Source: CAJBNH01 sp964447285
GTDB taxonomy: Bacteria > Myxococcota_A > UBA9042
Direction: 5' to 3'
Length of the DNA: 64,000 nucleotides
Assembly (NCBI GenBank): GCA_964447285.1
Contig: CAYURO010000020.1
Location: 1-64,000 of the forward strand
Shown piece by piece: positions 29,229 to 38,362 of the stretch (positions are counted from its first letter, which is position 1; the number at the start of each line of letters is the position of its first letter). The translations under genes and the position numbers were made by a program. A model generated the notes under the pieces. The model saw only the letters and a list, made by a program, of their open reading frames with translations, was not told the DNA's origin and did no database searches.

Positions 29229-32177
29229 ATGATCCATCCCCCCCCCACCCATCCGGTCCTCGACGAGCGCTATCACGTGCTCGCCCGCACCGGTGGCGGT
29301 GGCATGGGAGAGGTCTACCGGACGCTGGACACGGCCACGGGTGAGATCGTGGCGGTCAAGCTGATCCGCGACGACCTGAGTGGCGAGGCGGCGGAGCGTT
29401 TCGACCGCGAGGCGAACACCCTCGCCGATTTGCAACATCCCGCGATTGTTCGGTTCCTTGACCACGGGCGCACCCCATCGGGCAAGGCCTTTCTGGTCAT
29501 GGAGTGGCTGGACGGTTGCGGGCTGGACGTTCTGCTGGCCCGGCAGCTGCCGCCGCTTCAGGAAGCGCTCGAGCTGGGGCAGCGGGTGGCCAGCGCACTG
29601 GCTGCCGTTCACCGGGCTGGGCTGATCCACCGCGACATCAAGCCCGGCAACTTGTTTCTGGTCGACAGCAAGCCCGCCCGCGCCAAGTTGATCGACTTCG
29701 GTCTGGTCCGCGGGGGGCAGTTGTCGGCGATGACCCAGGTCGGCGTGGCGGTGGGGACTCCCGGCTACATGGCACCCGAGCAGATCCGCGGTGTCGGCGC
29801 GATCGACTGGCGAGCCGACTTGTACGCATTGGGCTGCATCCTGTTCGAGCTGGTCACCGGTCGTCGACCCTACGGCATGGCGGACACCACGGCATTGCTG
29901 ACCCGTGTGCTGTTCGAAGACACGCCCCGCGTCAGCAGCTACTTTCCGCTGGTGCCGGCCGCCTTGGATCAGCTGGTCGCGTCACTGCTTGCCCGCAACC
30001 CGGACGAGCGGCCCGCAAGTGCGACCACCGTCATGGATATCTTGGCCGAGGTCGCGCGAACGCTGCCGGAGGCCTCTACCGCACGTCCCCAGTCGATCCG
30101 CACCCTGGGCCAGGCCGAGTCCCGCAACCTGCCCGTCGTCCTGTGCCGTCTGCCGTCTGCCGCGACGGTGCTGATGGCAGGCGCGCCGGCGGGGACGGTT
30201 CCTCCCTCCGCGATTCCCGTGACGATCACCCAGCCCGACGCCGAGCTGTGGCCGGCCGTGCAAGCCAGGGACACACTTGCCGCGATCGTTGCGCCGTTCG
30301 GGGGCGTGGTTCGCACCATTGGGGCAGACACGGTCGCTGTGACGGTGCGGACCAACGGCACAGCGAAGGATCAGGCGGAGCGGGCGCTTCGGTGCGCGCT
30401 GGCGATCCGCAAGGGCTTGGCGGTTCGGCCCCTGGCGATTGCGATGGTCCGGCAAGACGACCAGCGACCGTTGGCGTCGGGGGATGGCGACGACCCGTTC
30501 GCCGCGGCTGTGAAGCTGTTGCATCAGGGTTCAGAAGACGACGTCGTACGGATGGATGAGGTGACCGGCCTGCTGCTCGCGCATCGCCGGGGTGTCATCC
30601 GCTCCGCTTCAGGTCACTGGCTGGACCCTGCGGCCGCCGCGAGCCCCGAAGTGCTGTCGCAGAGTGAAAACTATCTGCCGTGCGTCGGGCGCGATCGCGA
30701 GTTGGCCAATCTGGAAGGGCTGTGGGCGGAGTGTATTGACGAGGCGGAGACCCGGGTGGTTCTGGTCACAGGCGTGGCTGGCGTAGGCAAGAGCCGACTG
30801 ATCAAGGAGTTTGTCCACAAGCTGGCGAAAACCCGCCTTGGTGCGACGATCTGGCTGTCCCCCACCGACGAGCTAGGCGCTGGCACGCCCTACGGTGTCA
30901 TCGAGCGCGCATTGGCCCGCGCCGCCGGGGTTAGCGACGTTGCGCCGGCACAGGCGTTGCCGCGGTGGCAGACTTGGCTGGGGAATCTGGTGCCGGCCGC
31001 AGACGTAGCGTCTGTCGCGCAGACGCTGGTAGGGTTGGGCAGTTCGTCACTCGGGGGCGGCGAGACGCAGATCGCAGCCGCCCTGCAACCGCAGCAGTCC
31101 GAAGCCCGGATCGACCAGAACGTGCAAGCCGTTGAGCGGGTGCTGGCTGGCGTATGTGCGCGGTCTCCGTTGCTGTGGGTGCTCGAGGATTTGCACTGGG
31201 CAGACCCCTCGTCGCTGCGTTTGCTGGACCACCTGTTGCGCCGGCGCGGCAAGCTGCCCTGGCTGGTGGTCGGCGTCAGCCGCCCGGAGCTGATGGACAA
31301 CCACCCCCGGCTCTGGGAGCACGCAGCCCCCCAACACGTCGCCTTGGGAGCACTGGCTCCCAAAGCGGCAGCGCGCCTGGTGAAAGCTGCTCTGGGCGAG
31401 CTGCTGGACGATCAGGAGTCGCAGCGGCTGGTCGAACACTCGGGCGGCAACGCGTTCTATCTCGAGGAGCTGATTCGGGCGGTGCAGGAAGGGCGCGGCG
31501 GCAGCATTCCCCCGAACGTCATGGCCACCGTTGAGTCGCGTCTGTTGGGTCTCGACCCCGAGGCGCGGCGGCTGTTGCGCGCGGCCAGCGTGTTGGGTCA
31601 GGCCTTCACGCGCGACGGAGTCGTGGCGGTGTTGGGCGGCGAAGACCGGGACATCGACGAGCGGGCGTGGCTGGCGGAGCTCGTGCGGACGGCGATCTTG
31701 CGCGAGGGCGAGAAGCCCGGGCAATTCCGCTTCGCCCACGCCTTGGTGCACGAGGCCGCCTACGCGATGCTGACGGACGAGGACCGGCCCCGCGCGCACC
31801 TTGCGGCAGCCGACTTCCTGCGAGAGCTGGGGACGCGGCAGGCCGCCAAGATTGCCCACCATTACGGTCTTGGCGGCGATCCTATCCAGGCGGCACGCTT
31901 TCTGGCGCAGGCGGCGCGGCAGGCGTTGCTCGTGGGAGACAAGGAGTCCGCGCGCAGTGCTGCTGAGCAGGCGATTGCGACGGGCGGCAACGAGCCCTTC
32001 GTCGGCGAGGCGCACTTCGTCGCCGCCGAGGCCTGTCGTCAACTGGGAGCCAGCGAGGACGCGCGCCGCCACACTGTCGCCGCCGTGGCGCTGCTGCCGA
32101 CGGGGACGCCCATGTGGTACGCGGCCCAGAGGACCGTCGTCATGGTGGGGATGTCGTCGTTCTACGGAAAGCGCTGA
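29229..32177 (+). CDS. Ser/Thr kinase - degenerate cyclase - AAA ATPase fusion
   Basis: The 982 residues are soluble. An N-terminal Hanks-type kinase (10-270) has a Gly loop (TGGGGMGEVY), VAVK (K44), catalytic HRDIKPGN (D136), DFG and a GTPGYMAPE activation segment, so it looks active. Residues about 300-430 resemble a class III nucleotide-cyclase fold (GGVVRTIGADTVAVTV, then ALRCALAIRKGL), but the metal-binding Asp pair and catalytic residues are not evident. An AAA/STAND-like ATPase follows, with Walker A GVAGVGKS (K521) and Walker B LLWVLEDLHWADP, then a helical TPR-like tail that ends early. The order matches the 'kinase/cyclase fusion' group known from myxobacteria. ATG 29229 is preferred, with GTG 29223 or TTG 29193 as alternatives. 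The target is unknown. Confidence 0.88.
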   Translation: MIHPPPTHPVLDERYHVLARTGGGGMGEVYRTLDTATGEIVAVKLIRDDLSGEAAERFDREANTLADLQHPAIVRFLDHGRTPSGKAFLVMEWLDGCGLDVLLARQLPPLQEALELGQRVASALAAVHRAGLIHRDIKPGNLFLVDSKPARAKLIDFGLVRGGQLSAMTQVGVAVGTPGYMAPEQIRGVGAIDWRADLYALGCILFELVTGRRPYGMADTTALLTRVLFEDTPRVSSYFPLVPAALDQLVASLLARNPDERPASATTVMDILAEVARTLPEASTARPQSIRTLGQAESRNLPVVLCRLPSAATVLMAGAPAGTVPPSAIPVTITQPDAELWPAVQARDTLAAIVAPFGGVVRTIGADTVAVTVRTNGTAKDQAERALRCALAIRKGLAVRPLAIAMVRQDDQRPLASGDGDDPFAAAVKLLHQGSEDDVVRMDEVTGLLLAHRRGVIRSASGHWLDPAAAASPEVLSQSENYLPCVGRDRELANLEGLWAECIDEAETRVVLVTGVAGVGKSRLIKEFVHKLAKTRLGATIWLSPTDELGAGTPYGVIERALARAAGVSDVAPAQALPRWQTWLGNLVPAADVASVAQTLVGLGSSSLGGGETQIAAALQPQQSEARIDQNVQAVERVLAGVCARSPLLWVLEDLHWADPSSLRLLDHLLRRRGKLPWLVVGVSRPELMDNHPRLWEHAAPQHVALGALAPKAAARLVKAALGELLDDQESQRLVEHSGGNAFYLEELIRAVQEGRGGSIPPNVMATVESRLLGLDPEARRLLRAASVLGQAFTRDGVVAVLGGEDRDIDERAWLAELVRTAILREGEKPGQFRFAHALVHEAAYAMLTDEDRPRAHLAAADFLRELGTRQAAKIAHHYGLGGDPIQAARFLAQAARQALLVGDKESARSAAEQAIATGGNEPFVGEAHFVAAEACRQLGASEDARRHTVAAVALLPTGTPMWYAAQRTVVMVGMSSFYGKR

Positions 32178-32196
32178 CGCTTAGCGTGCGGGACGG

Positions 32197-33030
32197 TCAG
32201 AACTCCGACCAGCGATCATGCAGCTCTTGCGCCGTCCAGCGGTCGCCGCGGGTCGGGGCCACGCCCTCGCCCTGCACGCTGCGGATCAGTGCGACACGCG
32301 GGCCTTGGACGTCGACGACCTGACCGGTGATCTCGCGGGCCCGTGGTGACGCGAGGTACACCGCCACGTCTGCGATGTATTCGGGGGCCAGCAGCTCTGC
32401 GGCATTCGGCACGTCGGCGAACATCGGCTCCGTCAGTCGGGTGTAGGCGAGCGGGCTGATCACGTTGACGGAGATGTCGTGCGGCTTGAGCTCCATCGAC
32501 GCGGACTTGCAGAAGCCGATGATGCCGGCCTTGGCGGACGCGTACGTTGCCAGGCCCGCGCTGCCGTGGATGCCGATCAAGCTGGTGGTGGCGATAATCT
32601 GACCGGGAGCCTTGCGCGCAAGAAGGTGGTTGGCCACGGCTTGCACGGTCAGGAAGGTGCTGCCCAGCAGGCCCTTGAGAGAGGCGGCCCACTTCAGATC
32701 GTCGATCTCAGGGATTGGCGAGTCGTTCACGAAGCCCGCGTTGTGCAGCAGCACGTCGACTTGGCCGAAGCGAGCGATGGCGGCGGCCATCAGCGACTCG
32801 ACGCCGCTGCGCGTGGACACGTCGTCGGCGTTGGCCAGCGCGACGTCGGGACCAAGCTCGTCGGCGATCGCCTGAACGACAGAGGGATCGTGTCCCGTGC
32901 CGTCGGGGGCCGTGCCGTAATCGTTCAGCACCAGCAGGGCACCCTCGCGCGCGAACGCTCTGGCGTGGGCGCGACCGATGCCGCGGCCTGCTCCCGTGAT
33001 GATGACGACCTTTCCTGCAAGCACTGCCAT
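32197..33030 (-). CDS. short-chain dehydrogenase/reductase
   Basis: This 277-residue classical SDR has an N-terminal nucleotide-binding TGAGRGIGRAHARAF, LHNAG, catalytic Ser in IIATTSLIG, and YASAK (Tyr/Lys). A C-terminal extension of about 30 residues (VQGPRVALIRSVQGEG...) is characteristic of SDRs related to the multifunctional beta-oxidation hydroxyacyl dehydrogenases, suggesting an acyl or keto substrate with NAD(P). The start at 33030 has GAGGT just upstream. It is transcribed away from the formiminotransferase gene and shares its promoter region, which holds an inverted repeat (33105-33135). No partner gene points to a specific pathway. Confidence 0.88.
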   Translation of the reverse strand: MAVLAGKVVIITGAGRGIGRAHARAFAREGALLVLNDYGTAPDGTGHDPSVVQAIADELGPDVALANADDVSTRSGVESLMAAAIARFGQVDVLLHNAGFVNDSPIPEIDDLKWAASLKGLLGSTFLTVQAVANHLLARKAPGQIIATTSLIGIHGSAGLATYASAKAGIIGFCKSASMELKPHDISVNVISPLAYTRLTEPMFADVPNAAELLAPEYIADVAVYLASPRAREITGQVVDVQGPRVALIRSVQGEGVAPTRGDRWTAQELHDRWSEF

Positions 33031-33104
33031 GGCGACCTCGAGTTGTCCTTTGTTTTCAAGCGATCTGGCGGGGGGAAGGGGCGCCAGAGGCGTGCAGGAT
33101 TGAC

Positions 33105-33135
33105 CAACACACCGCTTTTCGTCAAGAGTGTGTTG
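33105..33135. promoter_or_regulatory. perfect 8-bp inverted repeat in divergent promoter region
   Basis: CAACACAC (33105-33112) and GTGTGTTG (33128-33135) are perfect reverse complements separated by 15 bases. They lie 75-105 bases before the SDR start and about 170 bases before the FTCD start. Such spacing suits a dimeric repressor such as a TetR-type protein; no regulator gene is adjacent. Confidence 0.4.
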
Positions 33136-33156
33136 TGTAGCAGCCTGCGGGATTCC

Positions 33157-33196
33157 TTGACAAAGTTCCAAAATGGAGCGCGACGTTCCACAATGG
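33157..33196 (+). promoter_or_regulatory. TTGACA box with two 12-bp direct repeats, 20-bp period
   Basis: TTGACA at 33157-33162 is followed by GTTCCAAAATGG (33165-33176) and GTTCCACAATGG (33185-33196), which differ by one base and start exactly 20 bases apart (about two helical turns). The first copy recurs exactly, inverted, at 4388-4399. No good -10 box lies at the right distance after TTGACA. The repeats more likely mark a regulator-binding site for the gene starting at 33309. Confidence 0.45.
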
Positions 33197-33308
33197 GTCG
33201 CGGCTGGGAGGGGGGCGTGATGCAGGCCGCGTTGCCACCTCTCCCGCATGGCCCTACGCTTGCCGTGCCCGGCCACGACCCTTACCGGCCGCGCAAAGGA
33301 ACGACCGC

Positions 33309-35141
33309 ATGGACCCCCGCGTCGTCGAGTGTGTGCCGAATTTTTCCGAAGGTCGCGATCGCGCCAAGATCGACCAGATCAGCCAAGTGATCGCTTCGGT
33401 TGCCGGCGTGCACCTGCTGGACGTCGATGTTGGCGCCGACACCAACCGCACGGTCGTCACGTTTGTCGGCGCGCCCGAGCCCGTGCTGGATGCTGCCTTC
33501 AGGGCGATCGCCAAGGCCGCGCAGATCCTGGACATGTCGACTCACCACGGTGCCCATCCTCGCCTCGGCGCGACCGACGTCTGCCCGCTGGTGCCGGTGT
33601 CGGGGATCACGCTGCAGGAGTGCGCGGTGTTGTCCCGCACCCTGGCAGAGCGGGTTGGCCGCGAGCTCGGCATTCCCGTCTACATGTACGAGGCGGCCGC
33701 CGCACGTCCCGAGCGCAAGAATCTGGCCACCATTCGCAAGGGTGAGTACGAGGGTCTGGCCGACAAGCTTGCCGACCCCGCGTGGGTGCCCGACTACGGG
33801 CCCGCCGAGTTCAACGCCGGCGCTGGTGCGACCGTCATCGGCGCCCGCGAGTTTCTGGTGGCCTACAACATGACGCTGAATACCCGCGACAAGGCTCTGG
33901 CGACCGACATCGCGTTCGAGCTGCGGGAGAAGGGGCGCGTGGCGCGGGCGCCGTCGGGCAGTGCGGTTTACGGCAAGGGCGCGATCCTGACGTACCGCGA
34001 GGGCGCGTTTCCCTGCGGCAACTGCGGGTTCGTGGGGCAGACGCTTCAGGCGACGGCCGACCACTGCCGACACGAACACGGCTACGACCTGACCGAGCTG
34101 TTGGCACTGAACGACGTCGATGTGGGCAAGGGTGTCGTTGGTCAGAAGGTCTATCGTGCGGGCAAGTTCCTGTTTTGCAAGGCAATAGGTTGGTACGTCG
34201 ACGAGTACCGCCGGGCGCAGATCTCGATCAACCTGACCAACTACCGCGTCACGCCGCCGCATGCGGTGCTGGACGAGGCCCGGCGACTGGCGGCCGAGCG
34301 GGGGCTGGTCGTCACCGGCAGCGAGGTCGTGGGGCTGATCCCGTTCCCCGCGCTGTACGAGGCCGGGCGTCACTACTTGCGCGCCCAAGGCAAGTCGCCG
34401 TTCGTGCCCGTCGCCGATGTGCTGGAAGCTGCCGTGTTTTCGATGGGTTTGGCGGACGTGCAGCCGTTCGACCTCAAGAAAAAGGTGCTGGGGTTGCCGC
34501 GTGAGGTCGAGAACGGTCTGGCGTCGCTGTCGGTGCGCGCGTTTGCCGACGAGGTCTCGCGGGACACCCCGGCGCCGGGCGGCGGCTCGATCGCGGCGTT
34601 GTCGGGGGCGCTGGGTGCGGGCCTGGCCTCGATGGTCGCCAACCTCTCGTACGGCAAGGGAGAACCGGAACACGACGTGCCGCTGCTGCACGCCGCTCAA
34701 GCCGCCCAGATCGCCAAAGATGCGTTGTTGCTGGCGATTGACGACGACACCAACGCCTTCCATGCGTACATGGACGCGCGTCGGCTGCCGGTCGGGACGG
34801 ACGCGGAGAAGGCCTCTCGCGAAGCAGCGATGCAGCACGGCTTGCAGGTCGCAGTCGAAGTGCCGCTGGAGACCGCGCGCGTCAGCCTGCGCGCCATGCA
34901 CGCGGCTTGGGCGACCGGCCAGCATGGCAATCCCAAGTCGCTGACGGATGCGGCCGTAGGTGTGCAGATGGGCTTCGCGGGCGTCTGCGGCGGCGTGTGG
35001 AACGCCTGGATCAATCTGGCAGACATCCGCGACCCGGCGTACGTGGTGCGCGTGCGAGCGGAGTGCGAGGAGTTGCTGGCCGGCGCCAAGACCCTGTCGC
35101 TGCAGTGCGAGACGTGGGTGCGAGATCGGATTGGCGGATAG
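33309..35141 (+). CDS. ftcD: bifunctional glutamate formimidoyltransferase / formimidoyl-THF cyclodeaminase
   Basis: The 610 residues form two enzymes in one chain. Residues 1 to ~330 are the formiminotransferase N and C domains (ECVPNFSEGRDRAKI; catalytic-type His in THHGAHPRLGATD; FVGAPEPVLDAA). Residues ~400-610 are the cyclodeaminase (FADEVSRDTPAPGGGSIAAL, LASMVANLSYGK). The enzyme moves the formimino group from formimino-glutamate to tetrahydrofolate and then deaminates it to 5,10-methenyl-THF and ammonia. This is the last step of one histidine-degradation route and feeds one-carbon metabolism. No hut genes (hutH, hutU, hutI) are in the window, so it stands alone here. It is fully coding with no gaps in the motifs. 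Confidence 0.95.
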   Translation: MDPRVVECVPNFSEGRDRAKIDQISQVIASVAGVHLLDVDVGADTNRTVVTFVGAPEPVLDAAFRAIAKAAQILDMSTHHGAHPRLGATDVCPLVPVSGITLQECAVLSRTLAERVGRELGIPVYMYEAAAARPERKNLATIRKGEYEGLADKLADPAWVPDYGPAEFNAGAGATVIGAREFLVAYNMTLNTRDKALATDIAFELREKGRVARAPSGSAVYGKGAILTYREGAFPCGNCGFVGQTLQATADHCRHEHGYDLTELLALNDVDVGKGVVGQKVYRAGKFLFCKAIGWYVDEYRRAQISINLTNYRVTPPHAVLDEARRLAAERGLVVTGSEVVGLIPFPALYEAGRHYLRAQGKSPFVPVADVLEAAVFSMGLADVQPFDLKKKVLGLPREVENGLASLSVRAFADEVSRDTPAPGGGSIAALSGALGAGLASMVANLSYGKGEPEHDVPLLHAAQAAQIAKDALLLAIDDDTNAFHAYMDARRLPVGTDAEKASREAAMQHGLQVAVEVPLETARVSLRAMHAAWATGQHGNPKSLTDAAVGVQMGFAGVCGGVWNAWINLADIRDPAYVVRVRAECEELLAGAKTLSLQCETWVRDRIGG

Positions 35142-35216
35142 CCGCGCGTGCCTTGTGTGGCCGCTTTCACCGTTGCGTTCGCCCCTGTGCCGTGATCTGC
35201 TAGGCACAGCGGGCCG

Positions 35217-36173
35217 ATGACCCGCCCCAGGTTCGCCATGCCTCGCCGCCCACGCCCCCTACCGTCCACGCGCCGCGTCGCGGTGTTCGTCGTCGGTATG
35301 GTGGTCCTGCCCGCGATCCTGTCGCTGTCGGTCGGCATCATCGCGCTGACCTTGTGGCGCGAGGGGTTCGACATCGCCTTCGGTGTGCTGGTCCTGAGTT
35401 TTGGCGCCATGGCCATCGCGGGGGGCGTGTTGTCGATTGCGTGGCTGCGGCAGACGACGCGAATTGCCAGGTTGCAGGCCGAGTTCGTCGGCAACGTGTC
35501 GCACGAGCTGAAGACGCCGCTGGCCGGCATCCGCCTGATGGCTGAGACGCTGGCCTTGGGGCGTGCAGACGACGCGGAACACCGCCGCGAGGTGCTGGAC
35601 GCGATGGAGGCCGAGATCGGTCGGCTTGAGGCACTGGTCGACCGCTTGTTGCGCTGGCGGCGCATCGAGGAGGCCGCGCAGCCGCTGGGGCGCTCGCCGC
35701 AACCGGTCGAGGAACTGGTCGAAGCCGCCGTCGAGCGTTGCCAGCGGATGCTTCGCGAGCAGGGCACGAAGGTTGTCGTGCAGGTGCGAGAGGCAACGCC
35801 CGCCGTGATGGGCGACCGCGACACGCTGGTCGACGCGCTGGGCAATTTGGTCGAAAACGCCTTGAAATTCGGCGGAGATCGCGGTCCAGTCGAGGTGATT
35901 GTCCGCCCCGATGGCGACGACGTCGTGTTCGAGGTGCGCGACCAAGGGCCCGGCATCGCGCCGGCCGACAGCAAGCGCATCTTCGACCGGTTCTATCGGT
36001 CGCCGGTGCATCTGCGGTCGCGTCAGGGCTCTGGACTGGGTCTAGCCATCGTGCGAGGCACGGTGCTGGCCCACGGTGGCCGGCTACACGTCGAAAGCGT
36101 GCCCGGCATCGGCTCGGTCTTCTTCGTCCGTCTGCCGGCGGCACCGGTCAAGGAGGGTCGCGATGGCCAGTGA
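35217..36173 (+). CDS. membrane sensor histidine kinase
   Basis: This 318-residue kinase has two membrane helices (about residues 22-43 and 50-76) with almost no periplasmic loop, so it may sense within the membrane or through a partner. There is no HAMP. The core has HisKA (VSHELKTPLAGI, phospho-His 96), the N box NLVENALKF, the G1 box DQGPGI, the F box IFDRFYRS and the G2 box GSGLGLAI. It overlaps the response regulator gene by 11 bases, so the pair is translated together. An ATG at 35238 is an alternative start. Confidence 0.9.
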   Translation: MTRPRFAMPRRPRPLPSTRRVAVFVVGMVVLPAILSLSVGIIALTLWREGFDIAFGVLVLSFGAMAIAGGVLSIAWLRQTTRIARLQAEFVGNVSHELKTPLAGIRLMAETLALGRADDAEHRREVLDAMEAEIGRLEALVDRLLRWRRIEEAAQPLGRSPQPVEELVEAAVERCQRMLREQGTKVVVQVREATPAVMGDRDTLVDALGNLVENALKFGGDRGPVEVIVRPDGDDVVFEVRDQGPGIAPADSKRIFDRFYRSPVHLRSRQGSGLGLAIVRGTVLAHGGRLHVESVPGIGSVFFVRLPAAPVKEGRDGQ

Positions 36174-36852
36174 GCGCCCGACGATTCTGGTGGTCGAGGA
36201 CGACGCGACGCTGGTGCTGGGGCTGGAGATCAACCTGCGCGCCGAGGGGTTTCGCGTCCTCAGCGCCCGCGACGGCCAGACGGGGCTGCGCATGGGTCTG
36301 GAGCAAAATCCCGACCTTGCCGTGCTGGATCTGGGGCTGCCGGGCATGGACGGGCTGGACGTGCTGGCCGAGTGGCGCAGGCGTGGGCGCGAGCTGCCGG
36401 TCATCGTGCTGACGGCGCGGGCGACGCTGGACGACAAGGTGCTGGGTCTGGGGCAGGGCGCAGACGACTACCTGACAAAGCCGTTTCGTATCAAGGAATT
36501 GACGGCGCGCATCCGGGCGGCACTGCGGCGGGCGGGGCTGGGGCGGGGGCCCCGGCGGGTGCCGTTGGGTGAGGTCGAAGTGGACCTGGATGCGCGCAAG
36601 GTCTCGCGGGCCGGAGCGGAAATGGCCTTGACGGCCAAGGAGTTCGACCTGCTCGCCTTTCTGATCGAGCGCCCGGGGCGGGTGTTCTCGCGAGAGCGGC
36701 TGCTCGAGGCCGTGTGGGGCATGGACTACGACGGCACGGACCGCACGGTCGACAACTTCGTGCGGTCGCTGCGCGTCAAGGTCGAGGCAGACCCGGCCGA
36801 ACCCCGGCACGTCGTGACCGTGCGCGGGGCAGGCTATCGATTTGAGGCATGA
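36163..36852 (+). CDS. OmpR/PhoB-family response regulator
   Basis: At 229 residues it has a receiver (ILVVEDD, phospho-Asp 56 in VLDLGLPGMDG, Thr in VLTARA, Lys in YLTKPF) and a C-terminal winged-helix DNA-binding domain (about 128-227; LTAKEFDLLAFLIERPGRVFSRERLLEAVWG, YRFEA). AGGAGG at 36151-36156 supports ATG 36163 inside the end of the kinase gene. It should bind DNA as a dimer after phosphorylation by the upstream kinase. No target site is obvious in the window. Confidence 0.93.
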   Translation: MASERPTILVVEDDATLVLGLEINLRAEGFRVLSARDGQTGLRMGLEQNPDLAVLDLGLPGMDGLDVLAEWRRRGRELPVIVLTARATLDDKVLGLGQGADDYLTKPFRIKELTARIRAALRRAGLGRGPRRVPLGEVEVDLDARKVSRAGAEMALTAKEFDLLAFLIERPGRVFSRERLLEAVWGMDYDGTDRTVDNFVRSLRVKVEADPAEPRHVVTVRGAGYRFEA

Positions 36853-36864
36853 GGCGAGGAAAGG

Positions 36865-38304
36865 CTACGCCGCGACCTGAGTTGGCTCAGTCGGCGCGCG
36901 CTTCTCGACGTCGAGCTTGCGCTTGAGCAGCAGCAGCGCGATGGGCGACACCAGCGTCGAGAGACCCACGATCAACCACATCAGCTCGGTGTTGCGCGGT
37001 CCAGTGGCGGGCGCGAGATTGGCCAACAGAATCCCGGCCATCGGGCCCGCTCCCACCTTGGCGACGAACATGGGCGCCATCGAATACGACATGTAGGTCG
37101 CCTCGCGTCCCGGCGGGGCAATCGAAGCGGTGTAGTCGTACAGCCGGGGTGACCACAACGCCTCGCCAAAGCTCAGGAAGACCTGAAACGCGACGATGAG
37201 CCAGATGCTCTCGCCCAGCGTCATGAACAGCACCGAGCTGGCCGAGACGAACGTGCCGAGAATGATGACGTTGTAGGCGCGCATCCGCCGGGTAAAGGCC
37301 GTCACGACGGGCACGAGGAAGATGATGATGAAGGGATTGATGGCGTAGAGCTTGCCCGTCCACTCCTTCAGCCCGATGCGGTCCATGTACAGCGGATACA
37401 GCAAGTTGTTGTACTGGAAGATCATCTTGACCAGCACACACAGCCCGATGAAGGCGATGAACAGCCAGAACGCCTTTTCGCGCATGATGTCGCGCGCGAT
37501 GGTCAGGGCGCTCTCCTTGTGACCCGCGACGGGCGCCTCCTTTCCCGCAGCCGATGCCCGTGCCAGCGCCGCCGCGTGTTCCTCGGCCTCCTTGCGCTCC
37601 GTGAAGCCGGGCACCCGCTTGCGCAGGGCCAGGGCCGCGATCAGCAGCGACACCACGGTCAGACCGACGCTCATCAGGAACACCACTTGCGTGGGCCGCA
37701 CCGTCAGCACGTGGCTGGCGACTTGCAGATCGAAGGGCTTGGTGAAGGTGGTCCGAAGGGCGTCGATGGTCAGGCCGGCCACCAAGGCGCCGACGTTCAT
37801 CATCACGTAATACCAAGAGAATCCGTACGATTGGGTCGACTTGTCGGTGTACTGTTTCACTGCGGCGGTCAACAACGGAATCAGCGAAGCAAAGCCGATG
37901 GACAGGCAAAACAGGCCGGGAAACACAACGAGAGGGTCTGTCGAGAAGCTGATGGCGATGCGGCCGACCAGTGCCACGACAAAACCCGCCAGGATCGCCC
38001 GCTTGACCCCCAAGGCGTCGCCGACGAAGCCGATGAAGAGCATGAAAAACGAAAAGGATGCCGAGAAGATGCCGGCGATGGTGCCAGCGGTCACGTCGTC
38101 GTAGCCCATGTCCTTGGTCAGGAACGGCATCAGCATCAGCACGGCAGAGAAGTAGCACAGCGACTCAATGATCTTCAGTAGGTACACGATCCAGATCTCT
38201 CGCGGGCAGCCCAGAAGGCCCTTGAAGCCGCGGACATAGTCCAGCGCAGCCTCTCGGATGGCCTTGCCGGGCGAGAACGGGGGGGAGACGGCGGAGGTCG
38301 TCAT
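36865..38304 (-). CDS. MFS transporter (POT-like)
   Basis: The 479-residue protein has about twelve membrane helices, a central cytoplasmic loop with charged residues (about 240-275; FTERKEAEEHAAALA), and GDALGVKRAILAG in the 2-3 loop. The FSWYYVMMNVGALVAGL segment resembles the proton-dependent oligopeptide transporter signature region, so peptide or small-solute transport is possible; substrate not determinable. ATG 38304 is preferred, with GGAG upstream. The frame is open a further 32 codons but that section is Arg/Ser/Pro-rich and lacks a ribosome site. The gene is convergent with the response regulator at 36852. Confidence 0.82.
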   Translation of the reverse strand: MTTSAVSPPFSPGKAIREAALDYVRGFKGLLGCPREIWIVYLLKIIESLCYFSAVLMLMPFLTKDMGYDDVTAGTIAGIFSASFSFFMLFIGFVGDALGVKRAILAGFVVALVGRIAISFSTDPLVVFPGLFCLSIGFASLIPLLTAAVKQYTDKSTQSYGFSWYYVMMNVGALVAGLTIDALRTTFTKPFDLQVASHVLTVRPTQVVFLMSVGLTVVSLLIAALALRKRVPGFTERKEAEEHAAALARASAAGKEAPVAGHKESALTIARDIMREKAFWLFIAFIGLCVLVKMIFQYNNLLYPLYMDRIGLKEWTGKLYAINPFIIIFLVPVVTAFTRRMRAYNVIILGTFVSASSVLFMTLGESIWLIVAFQVFLSFGEALWSPRLYDYTASIAPPGREATYMSYSMAPMFVAKVGAGPMAGILLANLAPATGPRNTELMWLIVGLSTLVSPIALLLLKRKLDVEKRAPTEPTQVAA

Positions 38305-38362
38305 CGGTGCGCTCCATGGAAGGGGGGAAGAGAAGCGGGGGGCGAGGGATGGTTGGGCTGAA

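Noticed and set aside
33157..33185. Ordinary sigma-70 promoter at TTGACA before FTCD
   Set aside because: No acceptable -10 box at 16-19 bases; the following bases are GC-rich. Kept only as part of the repeat region.
35217..36852. Calling the two-component pair PhoR-PhoB
   Set aside because: No phosphate genes are adjacent and the kinase lacks a PAS domain, so a named assignment is not supported.
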